Shown here one piece after another: positions 25,882 through 35,054 of a DNA stretch of 64,000 nt. The notes under the pieces were generated by a model. That model did not search any database. It was not told where the DNA came from and worked only from the letters and a program-made list of their open reading frames with translations. Each line of letters opens with the position of its first letter. The first letter of the stretch is position 1. The position numbers were made by a program, and so were the translations under genes. The stretch comes from Phenylobacterium kunshanense (GTDB taxonomy: Bacteria; Pseudomonadota; Alphaproteobacteria; Caulobacterales; Caulobacteraceae), in contig NZ_QFYS01000002.1 in the NCBI RefSeq assembly GCF_003254525.1, positions 682,001 to 746,000 of the forward strand. The letters run 5' to 3'.

Positions 25882-25909
25882 GCCGGCGCCGGGATCCCCC
25901 GGCGCCGGC
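25882..25909 (+). promoter_or_regulatory. Stable hairpin between precursor and processing genes
   Basis: A perfect 12-bp stem (GCCGGCGCCGGG with CCCGGCGCCGGC) with loop ATCC starts six bases after the precursor stop and ends seven bases before the B start codon. There is no T-tract, so it is more likely a partial terminator or an RNA-stabilising element that makes precursor mRNA exceed enzyme mRNA. Confidence 0.75.
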
Positions 25910-25916
25910 CCTCGCC

Positions 25917-26585
25917 ATGCGCCCCTCTCATCCACCCTGCCGCCTTGCCCCGCACGTCCACGGCGTGGCCATCGACGAGGACGCGGTGTTCCTCGACGTC
26001 GCCCGCGACCGCTACGTCTGCGTGCCGCAGGCGGCCGCTCTCCTGCGCCTGGACGCCGCCCGGCGCGTGGTCGGCGTGGCGGATCCGGGATTCGCCGAAG
26101 AGCTCCGCCGCGCCGGCCTCGCCGCCGACGGATCTCCCGACCGGCCGCCTCCGCCGTCCCTAACGACGGCCACGACGAGCGCCATGTGCGGCCCGTTTGC
26201 GCCGCCTCGCTGGCGTGACGGGCTGGCGGGGGCGCGAGCGATGGCCGACCTGGCGCAGGCCTACTGGCGGCGGCCTCTGGCGCAGCTCGTCGCCACGGCG
26301 CGCGACGGGGCCACGGCGGCGGCCGACACGCCGCCGGGCCCCGCCTTGCTGGAGACCGTCGAAAGCTTTCACCGGTGGGCGCCCTTCGCGCCCGCGCCGG
26401 GCAAGTGCCTGCTGCGTTCGTTCATGCTGCTGCGGCTGCTGCGCCGTCACGGCCACGACGCCCGCTGGGTCTTCGGCGTGCGCACCTGGCCGTTCCGCGC
26501 CCACTGCTGGCTGCAGCGCGGCGAGGTGGTGCTGGACGACGACCTCGAGACGCTCGTCCCGCTCACCCCCATCCTGGTGATCTGA
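25917..26585 (+). CDS. Lasso peptide maturation protease, RRE fused to B2 domain
   Basis: A 222-residue fused B protein. Residues about 10-70 (VHGVAIDEDAVFLDVARDRY..VPQAAALLRL) form the PqqD-like recognition element that binds the leader. The C-terminal transglutaminase-like cysteine protease removes the leader, with Cys164 in APGKCLLRSF, His196 in PFRAHCWLQ and Asp207 or Asp208 in VVLDDDLE as the triad. The stop overlaps the start of the cyclase gene (TGATG), so B and C are made together. The order A-B-C is typical of Caulobacter-type clusters. Confidence 0.93.
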   Translation: MRPSHPPCRLAPHVHGVAIDEDAVFLDVARDRYVCVPQAAALLRLDAARRVVGVADPGFAEELRRAGLAADGSPDRPPPPSLTTATTSAMCGPFAPPRWRDGLAGARAMADLAQAYWRRPLAQLVATARDGATAAADTPPGPALLETVESFHRWAPFAPAPGKCLLRSFMLLRLLRRHGHDARWVFGVRTWPFRAHCWLQRGEVVLDDDLETLVPLTPILVI

Positions 26586-28396
26586 TGCCGGCCCCGGCGC
26601 ATTACATCGTCCTCGTCCGCGGACCCGGCGAAGACGGCGCCGGGCCCTTCGCCGAGGCGACGGCGGGGCTGGCGCACGAGCCTGGCTGGCGCCAGCGCAT
26701 GGCGTCGGCCCGGCTGGCCATCTGGACGCGCGGCGAAGGCCTGGACGTCACGCCCCTGCCGGGCGAGGCGGGCGTCGTCCTCGGCCACCTGCATCCGATG
26801 CCGGGCGCGCCGTCCGGCCTGTCGCCCCTGGCGGGCGGTGACACCGCCGCGCGGGACCCGGACGCCGCGGCTCAGGCGCTCCTGCGGGCGCACTGGGGCC
26901 GGTACGTGGCGATCCTGGGGGAGGAGGCGACGCCGCCGTGGGTGCTGCGCGATCCCTCCGGCGAACTGGAGTGCTGCCGATGGACCACCCGCGAAGGCGT
27001 GGGGGTGGTGGCCTCGGACCTGACGGCGGCGCCCGGGTGGCTGCGGCCGCCCCGCCTGGCCCTCGATTGGGATGCGATCGCCCTCACCCTAGTCGCGCCC
27101 GCGGGCGCGACCGCCGTCTCGCTGCTCGACGATGTGCGGATCGTCCCGCCGGGCGGCCTCTCCCCCGTGCACGGCGAGGATCGCGGCCGCCTCGCGTGGG
27201 ATCCTGCCCGCTTCTGCGCGCCGGCGGCCCTGAACGACGCGGCCGCGGCGGGCGAGCTGCTGGCCCGGATCGACGCCTGCGTCGCCGCGGCCGTCGCCCC
27301 GTACGCACGGCTCCTCGTCGATCTCTCCGGCGGGCTGGATTCCTCGATCGTGGCCGGGGCCCTGGCCGCGGGCGGCGCGGCGGGGCGGGTCGCGCAGTGG
27401 GTCCATCGGGTGGACGACCGGCCGGAGGGCGACGAGCGGGCCTATGCGCGCGCCGTCACTGACCGCCTGGGCGCCGCGCTCACCGTCGTGCGCAAACCGC
27501 CGGCGCCCCTGACGCCCGAGGACTTCGCCGAACTGGTCCCCAGCTTCTGGCCGGGCCTCAACGGCGCCGACGCCGCGCGCGACCGCGACATGGCCCGTCG
27601 TCTCGACGCCTGCCAGGCCGGGGCGATCGTGTCGGGCCAGGGCGGGGACGCGGTCTTCTACCAGATGCCGACCGCCTGGGTGGCCAGCGAAGAGGTCCGC
27701 CGCCGGGAGCCCGCGGCCCTGGGATCGCGGGTCCTCGTCGACACCGCGCGCCGGCTGCACAAACCGGTGTGGTCCGTCTACCGCGAGGCGCGGGCCGGAC
27801 TTCGGCGCGGGGCGGGCCTGCCGAAGACGGCCGCCTCGCTCATGCCGCCCGCGCTGCGCGACCTCGCCGCCCACGCCGTCCACCCCTGGGAAGCGGCGGC
27901 CCGGGACCTGCCGCTCGCGCGACAGCTGCAGATCTGCGCCCTCGCCAACACCCACGTCGTGCGCGGCGACTGCCGCCGCCGCCGCCGGGGGGCGCTGGTC
28001 TTCCCACTTGCGGCCCAGCCGATCCTGGAGCTCTGCCTCTCGATTCCCGTAGCGACCCTGGCGGCGGGGGTCCAGGACCGCCCCTTCGCCCGCGCGGCGC
28101 TGGCGGCCCGCCTGCCGGACGTCGTGCGCCGGCGCCGGTCGAAGGGCAGCCTCACCGCCTACTTCTCGCGCCTGGTCGCCGCGAGCCGCGAGACCCTGCT
28201 CCCCTACCTGCGCGACGGCTGCCTGGCCGACGCCGGGCTCCTCGACCGCGCCGCGCTCGAGCGGGCGTTCGATCCGGCCCACCTGATCCACGGCGGGCGG
28301 CCCAACGACGTCCTCAACGCCGCCCCGGTGGAGGCGTGGGTGCGCTACTGGCAGGGCCGGGCGCCGGACTCTCCGCGGGCCCCTCGGCGGCGGTAG
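26585..28396 (+). CDS. Lasso cyclase (asparagine synthase-like, C)
   Basis: A 603-residue asparagine-synthase homologue that adenylates the ring Glu/Asp side chain and closes the macrolactam with the new N-terminus. The N-terminal half has the glutaminase-like fold without a catalytic cysteine at position 2, as expected of lasso cyclases. The PP-loop SGGLDSS is at 248-254, followed by the conserved SGQGGDAVFY and the late RRRRSKGSLTAYFSR segment. The ATG overlaps the B stop. The last 83 bases overlap the end of the convergent isopeptidase gene. Confidence 0.94.
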   Translation: MPAPAHYIVLVRGPGEDGAGPFAEATAGLAHEPGWRQRMASARLAIWTRGEGLDVTPLPGEAGVVLGHLHPMPGAPSGLSPLAGGDTAARDPDAAAQALLRAHWGRYVAILGEEATPPWVLRDPSGELECCRWTTREGVGVVASDLTAAPGWLRPPRLALDWDAIALTLVAPAGATAVSLLDDVRIVPPGGLSPVHGEDRGRLAWDPARFCAPAALNDAAAAGELLARIDACVAAAVAPYARLLVDLSGGLDSSIVAGALAAGGAAGRVAQWVHRVDDRPEGDERAYARAVTDRLGAALTVVRKPPAPLTPEDFAELVPSFWPGLNGADAARDRDMARRLDACQAGAIVSGQGGDAVFYQMPTAWVASEEVRRREPAALGSRVLVDTARRLHKPVWSVYREARAGLRRGAGLPKTAASLMPPALRDLAAHAVHPWEAAARDLPLARQLQICALANTHVVRGDCRRRRRGALVFPLAAQPILELCLSIPVATLAAGVQDRPFARAALAARLPDVVRRRRSKGSLTAYFSRLVAASRETLLPYLRDGCLADAGLLDRAALERAFDPAHLIHGGRPNDVLNAAPVEAWVRYWQGRAPDSPRAPRRR

Positions 28397-30842
28397 TCGG
28401 AAGCGCCAGGTGCGCGTCGAGGAACTCGCGCACCCGCGCATAGAGATCGCGCACGTTGCCGGGGCTGGAGATGTAGTGGCCCTCGCCCCAGTAGGTCACC
28501 AGCAGGGCGTCCTTGTTTTGCCGGTAGAGGGCCGAGAACATGGCCTCGGACTGGGTGAGCGGAACCGCGCCGTCCTGGTCGCCGTGCGCCAGGAGCAGCG
28601 GGGTGGTGATGGCGTCCGCCTGCAGGAGCGGACTGTTGCGGGCGTAGCGGGCGGGGTCCGCCCAGGGCGGGACGCCCATGCGGCCCTGGCCGGACTCCAT
28701 GCCGCCGGTGACATAGTTGCTGCGCACCCCCTCGTCCGGCCGCGGCCGGTGCGGGACCGGCAACGAGGACCATTTGGCGACCAGGTCGGCGTAGCCGCCG
28801 ACCGCCACCGCGGCGCGGAACCTGTCGGTCTGGGTGAGGGTCGCCATTACCGTGTAGCCGCCATAGCTGTGGCCCCAGAGCGCCAGGCGCTCGGGGTCGA
28901 AGGCGCCGGCCAGGGCCGGATCGGCCGCCGCCTGGTCGACGATCGCCAGGATGCGGTCGGCCAGGCCGAGGGCAGGCTCCTCGCCCGCGCCCGGCGCCGG
29001 CCGTGGCCGGGGCAGGCTGGGCGCCAGCACGGCATAGCCCTGGCCCACGAGCACGCGGGTGTCGCCCTGCAGGCCCAGCACCGGCGGCTTGAACGGCGGC
29101 GGGACCCGGTAGGTGTCGCCGGAGTAGACCTTCACCACGAGGGGCGGCGGCGGGCCGTCGCGCCGCGGCGGTAGGTAGAGCCAGCTCGTGAGCGGCTGGC
29201 CGTCCGGGCCCGTGTGGCGGATCGCCCGCACGTCCAGCGGATCGGTGTCGGCGAGCCGGCCGTTGATCTCGGCCAGGACCCGGCCGGCGCCCTCTCCCCC
29301 GCGCCACTCGAGCCGCGCCTCGTGGCCCTGCCGGTCGAAGCGGACGACGGCGCCCAGGGCGTCCGGCCCCACCGCCTCGACGACGCCGTCGGCCGGCAAC
29401 GCCAGGCCCGCGCGGCGCCCGTCCGGCCCGATCCGCACGAGCCGGCGCCCCGGATCGTCGGCGGCGACGACCGAGCCGAGCGCCCGCGCCGTCGCCAGCG
29501 GCCGCCGGTCCCGGGTCTTCGGCGGCGGCGCCGCCACGGCCGACCTCGCCGCCCCGAGGCGCCGCGCCCGTCCGGTCGCCGTGACGGACCAGAGCTGGCC
29601 GTCGACCACGATGCTGAAGCCCTGCGGACCGAGGGTGACCAAGGTGGCCGCCGCCGCCGGCAGGGCCCCCGTCAGCTTCACGGCCCGCGCGCCGTCCCAG
29701 CTGTACCAGTCCGCGCGGCCGGCGCCGGGCGTGCTCGCCCGGCCCAGGAAGATCGGGACCTCCCCCATCCAGTCGGCGCGCACGATCTCCGGGCGACCCA
29801 GCACGGTCGGCGTCGCGCCGGCGTCGTCCAGGACGCTCATCCGCCCCGGGCGCACGTCGTAGCGCCGCAGGCGTCCGGCGCTCCAGGGCGTGTCGCCCTC
29901 CCGCGCGAAGAAGAGCAGGCCGGTCCCGCGCGGCGACCAGGCCATCAGGCTGGGCAGCACGTCGCACGCCGCGCACGGGGTGGCGACCTGGCCGGTCTCG
30001 AGGTTGGCGACCTGCAGGCGCTCCACCTGCGGGCTGACCCCCCAGTCGCCCTGGATCTGCCGGCCGGGCCGGGACTGGATGTCCGCGCCCAGGGTGCGGA
30101 ACGCCACATGCCGGCCGCCGGGGGCGAGTTCGAGGTCGACGATCTCGCCGCGCGCCACCTCGACGGCGCGCCCCGTCTCGACGTCGATCCGGAGCAGGCG
30201 TCCGGGCGCCGGGCGCGGCCGCACGTCGCGGTAGGCGCCGCTGCCGACGACCGTGTGGGCACCGCGCCCGGCGGCGGATTGCGCCCACAGGCGCGGCAGG
30301 AGCTCCGCCGAGACGCGGCCGATCCGGTCGCTGGTGGTCAGCGGTCCGCCGCCCCGGTCGACCAGCAGCAGCTCCTCGTCCGAGCGCCACTGCAGCAGGC
30401 GGCCGCGGTGCGGCTTGGGGACGGCCAGGTCCAGCCAGCGGACGCTTCGGGTCGCCAGCTCCACCACGCCCACGCGCCAGTCGCCGTCGTGGATCTGGAA
30501 CACCGCCAGCCGGGCGGCCGAGGGCGACAGGGCCCCGATCAGCTGGCCCGCCGCGGCCTCGGGCAGCAGCGGCCGGGCGGGTCCGGCGCCGCCGCGCTCG
30601 GCGATGAAGAGCCGGCTCGTCCCGATCGGGTTGCCCTGGTCGTCGTCGAACCGCGCCGCGGACGCATAGGGACCGCGGCGCTCGAACACCACCCAGCGGC
30701 CCGCGGGGTCGATGACGACGGCGCCGAACGATTCCTGCTGCAGCAGGTCCCCGACGGTGAAGGGCCGGGCGCTGGCCGGCGCGTGGGGCGCGCCGGCCAG
30801 CAGGGCGAGCGCCGCGAGGGCGCGCCCCAACGCACGCTTCAT
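28314..30842 (-). CDS. Lasso peptide isopeptidase (S9 prolyl-oligopeptidase family)
   Basis: An 842-residue periplasmic S9 hydrolase of the AtxE type, which opens the isopeptide ring of its cognate lasso peptide. A signal peptide (MKRALGRALAALALLAGAPH..ASA) is followed by a propeller-like domain. The alpha/beta-hydrolase domain contains Ser659 in WGHSYGGYTV, Asp757 in HGDQDGAVP and His789 in WGEGHYIS. It is longer than usual, with a proline/alanine-rich C-terminal tail. GTGAGG precedes the ATG. It lies nine bases after the receptor gene on the same strand and faces the biosynthetic genes, a known hallmark of this lasso class. Confidence 0.9.
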   Translation of the reverse strand: MKRALGRALAALALLAGAPHAPASARPFTVGDLLQQESFGAVVIDPAGRWVVFERRGPYASAARFDDDQGNPIGTSRLFIAERGGAGPARPLLPEAAAGQLIGALSPSAARLAVFQIHDGDWRVGVVELATRSVRWLDLAVPKPHRGRLLQWRSDEELLLVDRGGGPLTTSDRIGRVSAELLPRLWAQSAAGRGAHTVVGSGAYRDVRPRPAPGRLLRIDVETGRAVEVARGEIVDLELAPGGRHVAFRTLGADIQSRPGRQIQGDWGVSPQVERLQVANLETGQVATPCAACDVLPSLMAWSPRGTGLLFFAREGDTPWSAGRLRRYDVRPGRMSVLDDAGATPTVLGRPEIVRADWMGEVPIFLGRASTPGAGRADWYSWDGARAVKLTGALPAAAATLVTLGPQGFSIVVDGQLWSVTATGRARRLGAARSAVAAPPPKTRDRRPLATARALGSVVAADDPGRRLVRIGPDGRRAGLALPADGVVEAVGPDALGAVVRFDRQGHEARLEWRGGEGAGRVLAEINGRLADTDPLDVRAIRHTGPDGQPLTSWLYLPPRRDGPPPPLVVKVYSGDTYRVPPPFKPPVLGLQGDTRVLVGQGYAVLAPSLPRPRPAPGAGEEPALGLADRILAIVDQAAADPALAGAFDPERLALWGHSYGGYTVMATLTQTDRFRAAVAVGGYADLVAKWSSLPVPHRPRPDEGVRSNYVTGGMESGQGRMGVPPWADPARYARNSPLLQADAITTPLLLAHGDQDGAVPLTQSEAMFSALYRQNKDALLVTYWGEGHYISSPGNVRDLYARVREFLDAHLALPTTAAEGPAESPAPGPASSAPTPPPGRR

Positions 30843-30851
30843 GGCCCGACC

Positions 30852-33800
30852 TCACCAAGCGCGCGTGATCTGGATGGCGGCGAAGCGCCCCACCGGTTCG
30901 GCGTTGGTGGGGTCGTAGCCGATGCCGACCGGGTTGTCGTAGAAGGGCGGGCCCTCGTCGAAGAGGTTGCGGACGGTGAGGCTGACCGACACCCCGCGGG
31001 CGAAGCCGCGGTCCGGCGCCGCCAGCCGCGCCTGCAGGTCGACGGTCGGCTGGGCCGAGATCCGCGTCCCTGCGACGTCGCGGTAGCGGTCGACGTAGTT
31101 GAAGGCCGCGCCCAGGGTCAGCCGGTCATGGGTCCAGTCCACCGTCGCCCGGGCCCGCAGCTTGACCGGGGAGCCGGCGACGCCGACCCGCTCGCGCGGC
31201 GCCGAGGTGGGCGTGACCTGCTGCTTGTAGTCGACCATGTAGGTGCCGTTCAGGCCGAGCGCGACCTCGTCGCCGCCCACCGAGAACCGGTAGCCGGCCG
31301 TCACGTCGACCCCGCGGACCCGCAGGGTTGTGGTGTTCACATATCGGTTGTCGACGATCGCGGCGAAGGCCTCCGGCGGGAAGGCGGCGGCCGAGGCGAG
31401 CGTCCCGGGTCGCGCCAGCAGTTCGACGATCAGGGCGCGGTCGGCCGCATTGGTGGCCGGGGAAATGTTCTGCACGAACGGCGACAGTGTCGGGTCGATC
31501 AGGGCGGCGGCGGCGTTCTGCTGCACCGGCCGGTCGATACGGTTCCTGAACGCGATGTCGAAGGCCGTGAACCCGAGCGCCAGGCCCGGGACCGCGCTCG
31601 GGCGATAGTCCGCCCCGAAGGTCCAGGCGTTGGCGGTCTCGGGCTCCAGGTCCTCGTTGCCGCCGCCGAGCACCAGCACCCGGACGCGTGCCCCGTCGGC
31701 CTGGCTGAGCTGGAGCGACGAGGCCGAGCTCGGATCGTGCACCTCGCGCAGCGCCGGCGCACGGAACGAGCGCCCGTAGGTCCCGCGCACGGTGAGGTCC
31801 TCGGTGGGACGCCACAGCACGCCCACCTTGGGGTTGGCGGTGGTCCCCACGTCGTCATAGCGCTCGACGCGGCCGGCGAGCGACAGCTCCAGCGCCTCCA
31901 CGCCCGGCCGTCGGTTGGCGTCGCCGACCAGCGGGACGCGCAGCTCCCCGAACGCCGAGAGGGTCTCGCGGGCGACATCGGCCGAGATCTGGGGCGAAGG
32001 CGCGGCGGTGAAGGCGAAGTTGCTGCCCGAGCGCACCAGGGTCTCGCGCCGGGCCTGGGCGCCCAGCGCCAGCTTCACCGCGCCGCCGGGCAGGCGCAGG
32101 AGCGTCCCGTCGGCCTGGCCGCTCGCCACCCAGGAGCGGATGCGGATGCGGCTGCTCGAGAAGCCCGAGCCGATGAAGTCGAGGACGGCGGCGCTGTTGG
32201 CCCCGGGCCTCCCTGAGAAGGGGTTGAAGTAGCCGTCGCGGGCGACGTTGAAGGCGGTCTCCGGCCGGTCGGGCGTCGTCCCCAGCGCCTCGCTCAGATA
32301 GAGGGTTTGCAGCACGCCGGTGGTGTCGGACTCGCTGATCTCCTGCCCGAAGCCGAGATAGCCGTCCGCCAGCCAGTCGCCGAAGAGCGGCGCCTTGGCC
32401 CCCAGCGACGCGGCCCAGGTCTCGGCCGAGCCGATGTTGAGCGGGTTGCCGAGCTCGGGCTGCAGCGAATAGGCGATCGAATGCGACGCCGAGCCGTCGG
32501 GCGAGACGAAGAACGGATTGGCGCGGTTGACGGTCAGCCGCGTGACGTTGCCCGCCGTGCGCACCGCGTACTTGCGGAAGGCGTAGCGCACGTCCCCGGT
32601 GAACTCGATCCCACCCAGCTCCTGGTGGGCGGTCAGGAACACCGACTGCAGCACCTGGCGGGGCAGGGTGTCGATGCCGGCCCGCTGGTTCTGCAGGTTC
32701 GACCTGCCGTCGATGAAGTCGGACGGGCTGAGACCCACGCCGTCCTGGCCCGCCGGGATCGCCCAGCGCGGGACCAGCGCGCCGGTGACGGGGTCGGGCC
32801 CCAGGATATTGCCAGGAAAGCTGTTGGTCGCCCGCCAGTCGCTGCCGCCGAGCGGGCGCAGGTCGGCGCTGGCCGTGTAGTCGCGGTCCTCGGCGCGCAA
32901 CGCGTTGCGCTTCTGGTACTCCAGCGCCACGAAGACGCCGCCGCCCGTCCACTGCCGCCCGAAGGTCTGCGACAGCTGCACCTGGGCCGGCTCGCCGGCC
33001 GTGCCCACGCCGGCGTAGGCGCGGGTCTCGGCGCCCTCCACGTCCTTGCGCAGGATGGTGTTGACGACCCCGCCCACGGCATCGGCGCCATAGAGCGCCG
33101 AGGCGCCGTCCAGAAGCAGCTCCACCCGCTCGACCGCCGCCGACGGAATGGACGAGATGTCGGCGAAGTCCCCGAAGGAGCCGGAGCCGGAGAGGCGGCG
33201 GCCGTTCACCAGGATCAGGGTGGCGTCGGGTCCGAGGCCCCGCAGGTTGACGCTCGCGCCATAGTTCACGTTGCGCACGATGCGGTCCGAGCCCGTGGTG
33301 AGGGTGCCCTCCGAGGCGCCCGTCGCGAAGGCCTGCGGCAGGGCGGCCAGCGCCCCGGCCACCGTCGCGTGTCCTGAGCGCTCCAGGTCGTCCCGATCCA
33401 TCACCATCAGCGGCGAGGCGCTCCGTGTCCCGCGGATGTGCGAGCCGGTGACCCGCACCTCGTCGAGCAGGGTGGGTTCCGACGGGACGGGCGCAGGGGG
33501 GGCGGACACAAGGCCGACCGGTGACGGCTCGGCGGGCGCGCCGGCCCCATTATCCCCGACCGGCCCCTCAGCGACGTCGAAAGGGCGCGCGCCCGCGGCG
33601 TCCCCTTGTTCCGGCGGCGCGCGCTCGACCACCACTAGGCTGGCATTGACGCGGCGGGCGCGCAGGTCGGTGCCGGCGAGGAGGCGCTCCAGGGCCTGTT
33701 CCGCCGTCATCTGGCCCTGCACGGCCGGGGCGCGCCGCCCGGCGACCACGCTCTTGGAGAACATGATCTGCTGCCGGGTCTGGGTCGCCAGGCCGATCAG

Positions 33801-33932
33801 CGCCGGCTCCAGCCCCTTGGCCTTCAGCGACACGGCGTAGGTCTGCGCCTGGGCGGCGCCCGCGATCAGGCAGGCCGCCGAGGCCAGCCAGGCCCACCGA
33901 CGGGCGACTTGGTACGCGTAAGCTTCGAACAT
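30852..33932 (-). CDS. TonB-dependent receptor with N-terminal signalling (STN) domain
   Basis: A 1026-residue outer-membrane receptor. After a signal peptide (ending about AGAAQA) there is an STN/secretin-like domain (about 35-110: LEPALIGLATQTRQQIMFSKSV), which transmits ligand occupancy to FecR. A plug follows (LLDEVRVTGSHIRGTRSA..NLRGLGPDATLILVNGRRLSG), then a 22-strand-type barrel ending in the aromatic residue Trp (IQITRAW). It lies between fecR and the isopeptidase gene, so the likely ligand is the lasso peptide or its cargo. GGGGGAAG precedes the ATG. Confidence 0.93.
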   Translation of the reverse strand: MFEAYAYQVARRWAWLASAACLIAGAAQAQTYAVSLKAKGLEPALIGLATQTRQQIMFSKSVVAGRRAPAVQGQMTAEQALERLLAGTDLRARRVNASLVVVERAPPEQGDAAGARPFDVAEGPVGDNGAGAPAEPSPVGLVSAPPAPVPSEPTLLDEVRVTGSHIRGTRSASPLMVMDRDDLERSGHATVAGALAALPQAFATGASEGTLTTGSDRIVRNVNYGASVNLRGLGPDATLILVNGRRLSGSGSFGDFADISSIPSAAVERVELLLDGASALYGADAVGGVVNTILRKDVEGAETRAYAGVGTAGEPAQVQLSQTFGRQWTGGGVFVALEYQKRNALRAEDRDYTASADLRPLGGSDWRATNSFPGNILGPDPVTGALVPRWAIPAGQDGVGLSPSDFIDGRSNLQNQRAGIDTLPRQVLQSVFLTAHQELGGIEFTGDVRYAFRKYAVRTAGNVTRLTVNRANPFFVSPDGSASHSIAYSLQPELGNPLNIGSAETWAASLGAKAPLFGDWLADGYLGFGQEISESDTTGVLQTLYLSEALGTTPDRPETAFNVARDGYFNPFSGRPGANSAAVLDFIGSGFSSSRIRIRSWVASGQADGTLLRLPGGAVKLALGAQARRETLVRSGSNFAFTAAPSPQISADVARETLSAFGELRVPLVGDANRRPGVEALELSLAGRVERYDDVGTTANPKVGVLWRPTEDLTVRGTYGRSFRAPALREVHDPSSASSLQLSQADGARVRVLVLGGGNEDLEPETANAWTFGADYRPSAVPGLALGFTAFDIAFRNRIDRPVQQNAAAALIDPTLSPFVQNISPATNAADRALIVELLARPGTLASAAAFPPEAFAAIVDNRYVNTTTLRVRGVDVTAGYRFSVGGDEVALGLNGTYMVDYKQQVTPTSAPRERVGVAGSPVKLRARATVDWTHDRLTLGAAFNYVDRYRDVAGTRISAQPTVDLQARLAAPDRGFARGVSVSLTVRNLFDEGPPFYDNPVGIGYDPTNAEPVGRFAAIQITRAW

Positions 33933-34060
33933 GCTTCCCCCGCGACGACCGCGGGTCTGGCGCGACCAGGATGGTCTTGCTTCGGCGCCCGGGGGTTCGT
34001 CTGCAGGTCTAGAGGGGCTCTGACCCGCAAAACCCTCGCGGGTCCGTCAGAAAAATTTCG

Positions 34061-35038
34061 TCACCCGGGCGATAGTCGGATCTCCCGAGGGGTCTCGGCG
34101 GTCACCTTCAGCCCGTAGAGCGAGCGCGCGCCGGCCACGAAGTTCTCGACGTCGCCGGCCACGAACTGGCCGCTCACCAGCTCGCCGGCCACGGACTCAG
34201 GGGCGTCCAGCACCACCTTGCGTTCGGAATAGCGGTTCACCTCGGCCACCGCGTCGCGCAGCGGCACGCCCGAGAAGGTCAGCCGGCCGGTGGTCCAGCT
34301 CGCCACCTCGCCCGCGTCGACGGCGGCCACACGCGACAGCCCGCGCCGATCCGCGACGATCGCCTCGCCGGGCGACAGCACGGCCTCCTGACCATCCCCA
34401 GCGCGGACCTCGACGCGCCCCTGCACGAGGGTCACCTTGACCACGGCGGTGTCGTGGCGGACGTCGAACTTGGTGCCCAGCGCCCGCACCCGCGCGCCGT
34501 CGGCCTCGACCACGAAGGGCCGGGACACATCGTGCGCCACGTCGAAGAAGGCCTGGCCGCGCTCCAGCACGACCCGGCGCTCGCCGCCCCGGAAGGCGAT
34601 CCGCACCATGGTGTCGGTGTTGAGACGCACCCGCGAGCCGTCCGGCAGCACCTGCAACTGCTGGCCGCCGACGTCCGTCGCGAAGACCGGCTCGCGCGCC
34701 TGCCAGGCCAGAAGCGCGCCGCCCGCGACCGCCACGCTGGCCGCCCCGATCGCCAGCGGCGCCAGGACGAACCGCCGCGACGGCCCCATTGGCCGGGTCC
34801 CCGTCGGCTTGGCGGGATACCGGGCCAGCGCCGCCTCGGTCATCGACACGATCGCGGGCCGCTCGGCCAACCCGCCGGCCGCCTCCCAGCCGCGCTTGAC
34901 CTTATCGAACGCGGCGGCGTTCTCGGGCACGCGCCGCCAGGCCCGGAACCGCTCAAGGTCCGCCGGATCGATGTCGCCCCGGGTCATGACGGTGAACCAC
35001 TGGGAGGCCTCGGTCGCGCGATCCGTTGACTCGCTCAT
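34061..35038 (-). CDS. fecR: FecR-family anti-sigma/signal transducer
   Basis: A 325-residue FecR-like protein. The N-terminal cytoplasmic DUF4880 region (ASQWFTVMTRGDIDPADLERFRAWRRVPENAAAFDKVKRGWEAA, broken here for brevity at its ends) binds the sigma factor. A single membrane segment follows at about 90-112 and then the periplasmic FecR domain (ATDVGGQQLQVLPDGSRVRLN..AFFDVAHD). It should receive the signal from the STN domain of the adjacent receptor. The start is ATG 35038, though a GTG two codons upstream is possible. It follows the sigma-factor gene by 16 bases. Confidence 0.92.
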   Translation of the reverse strand: MSESTDRATEASQWFTVMTRGDIDPADLERFRAWRRVPENAAAFDKVKRGWEAAGGLAERPAIVSMTEAALARYPAKPTGTRPMGPSRRFVLAPLAIGAASVAVAGGALLAWQAREPVFATDVGGQQLQVLPDGSRVRLNTDTMVRIAFRGGERRVVLERGQAFFDVAHDVSRPFVVEADGARVRALGTKFDVRHDTAVVKVTLVQGRVEVRAGDGQEAVLSPGEAIVADRRGLSRVAAVDAGEVASWTTGRLTFSGVPLRDAVAEVNRYSERKVVLDAPESVAGELVSGQFVAGDVENFVAGARSLYGLKVTAETPREIRLSPG

Positions 35039-35054
35039 GGCCACGCCTGCCGCC

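Noticed and set aside
28345..30858. 837-codon minus-strand frame overlapping the isopeptidase
   Set aside because: Same strand but another frame; it is Arg/Gly/Pro-rich and lacks the S9 motifs, which are all in the chosen frame.
29214..32216. 1000-codon plus-strand open frame
   Set aside because: It is antisense to the isopeptidase and TonB receptor genes, rich in Arg/Gly/His/Val as expected of GC-rich shadow frames, and has no recognisable domain.
34022..34044. Terminator between fecR and the receptor gene
   Set aside because: GACCCGC/GCGGGTC forms a hairpin with a nine-base loop, but there is no T-tract after it on the minus strand, so termination is not supported.
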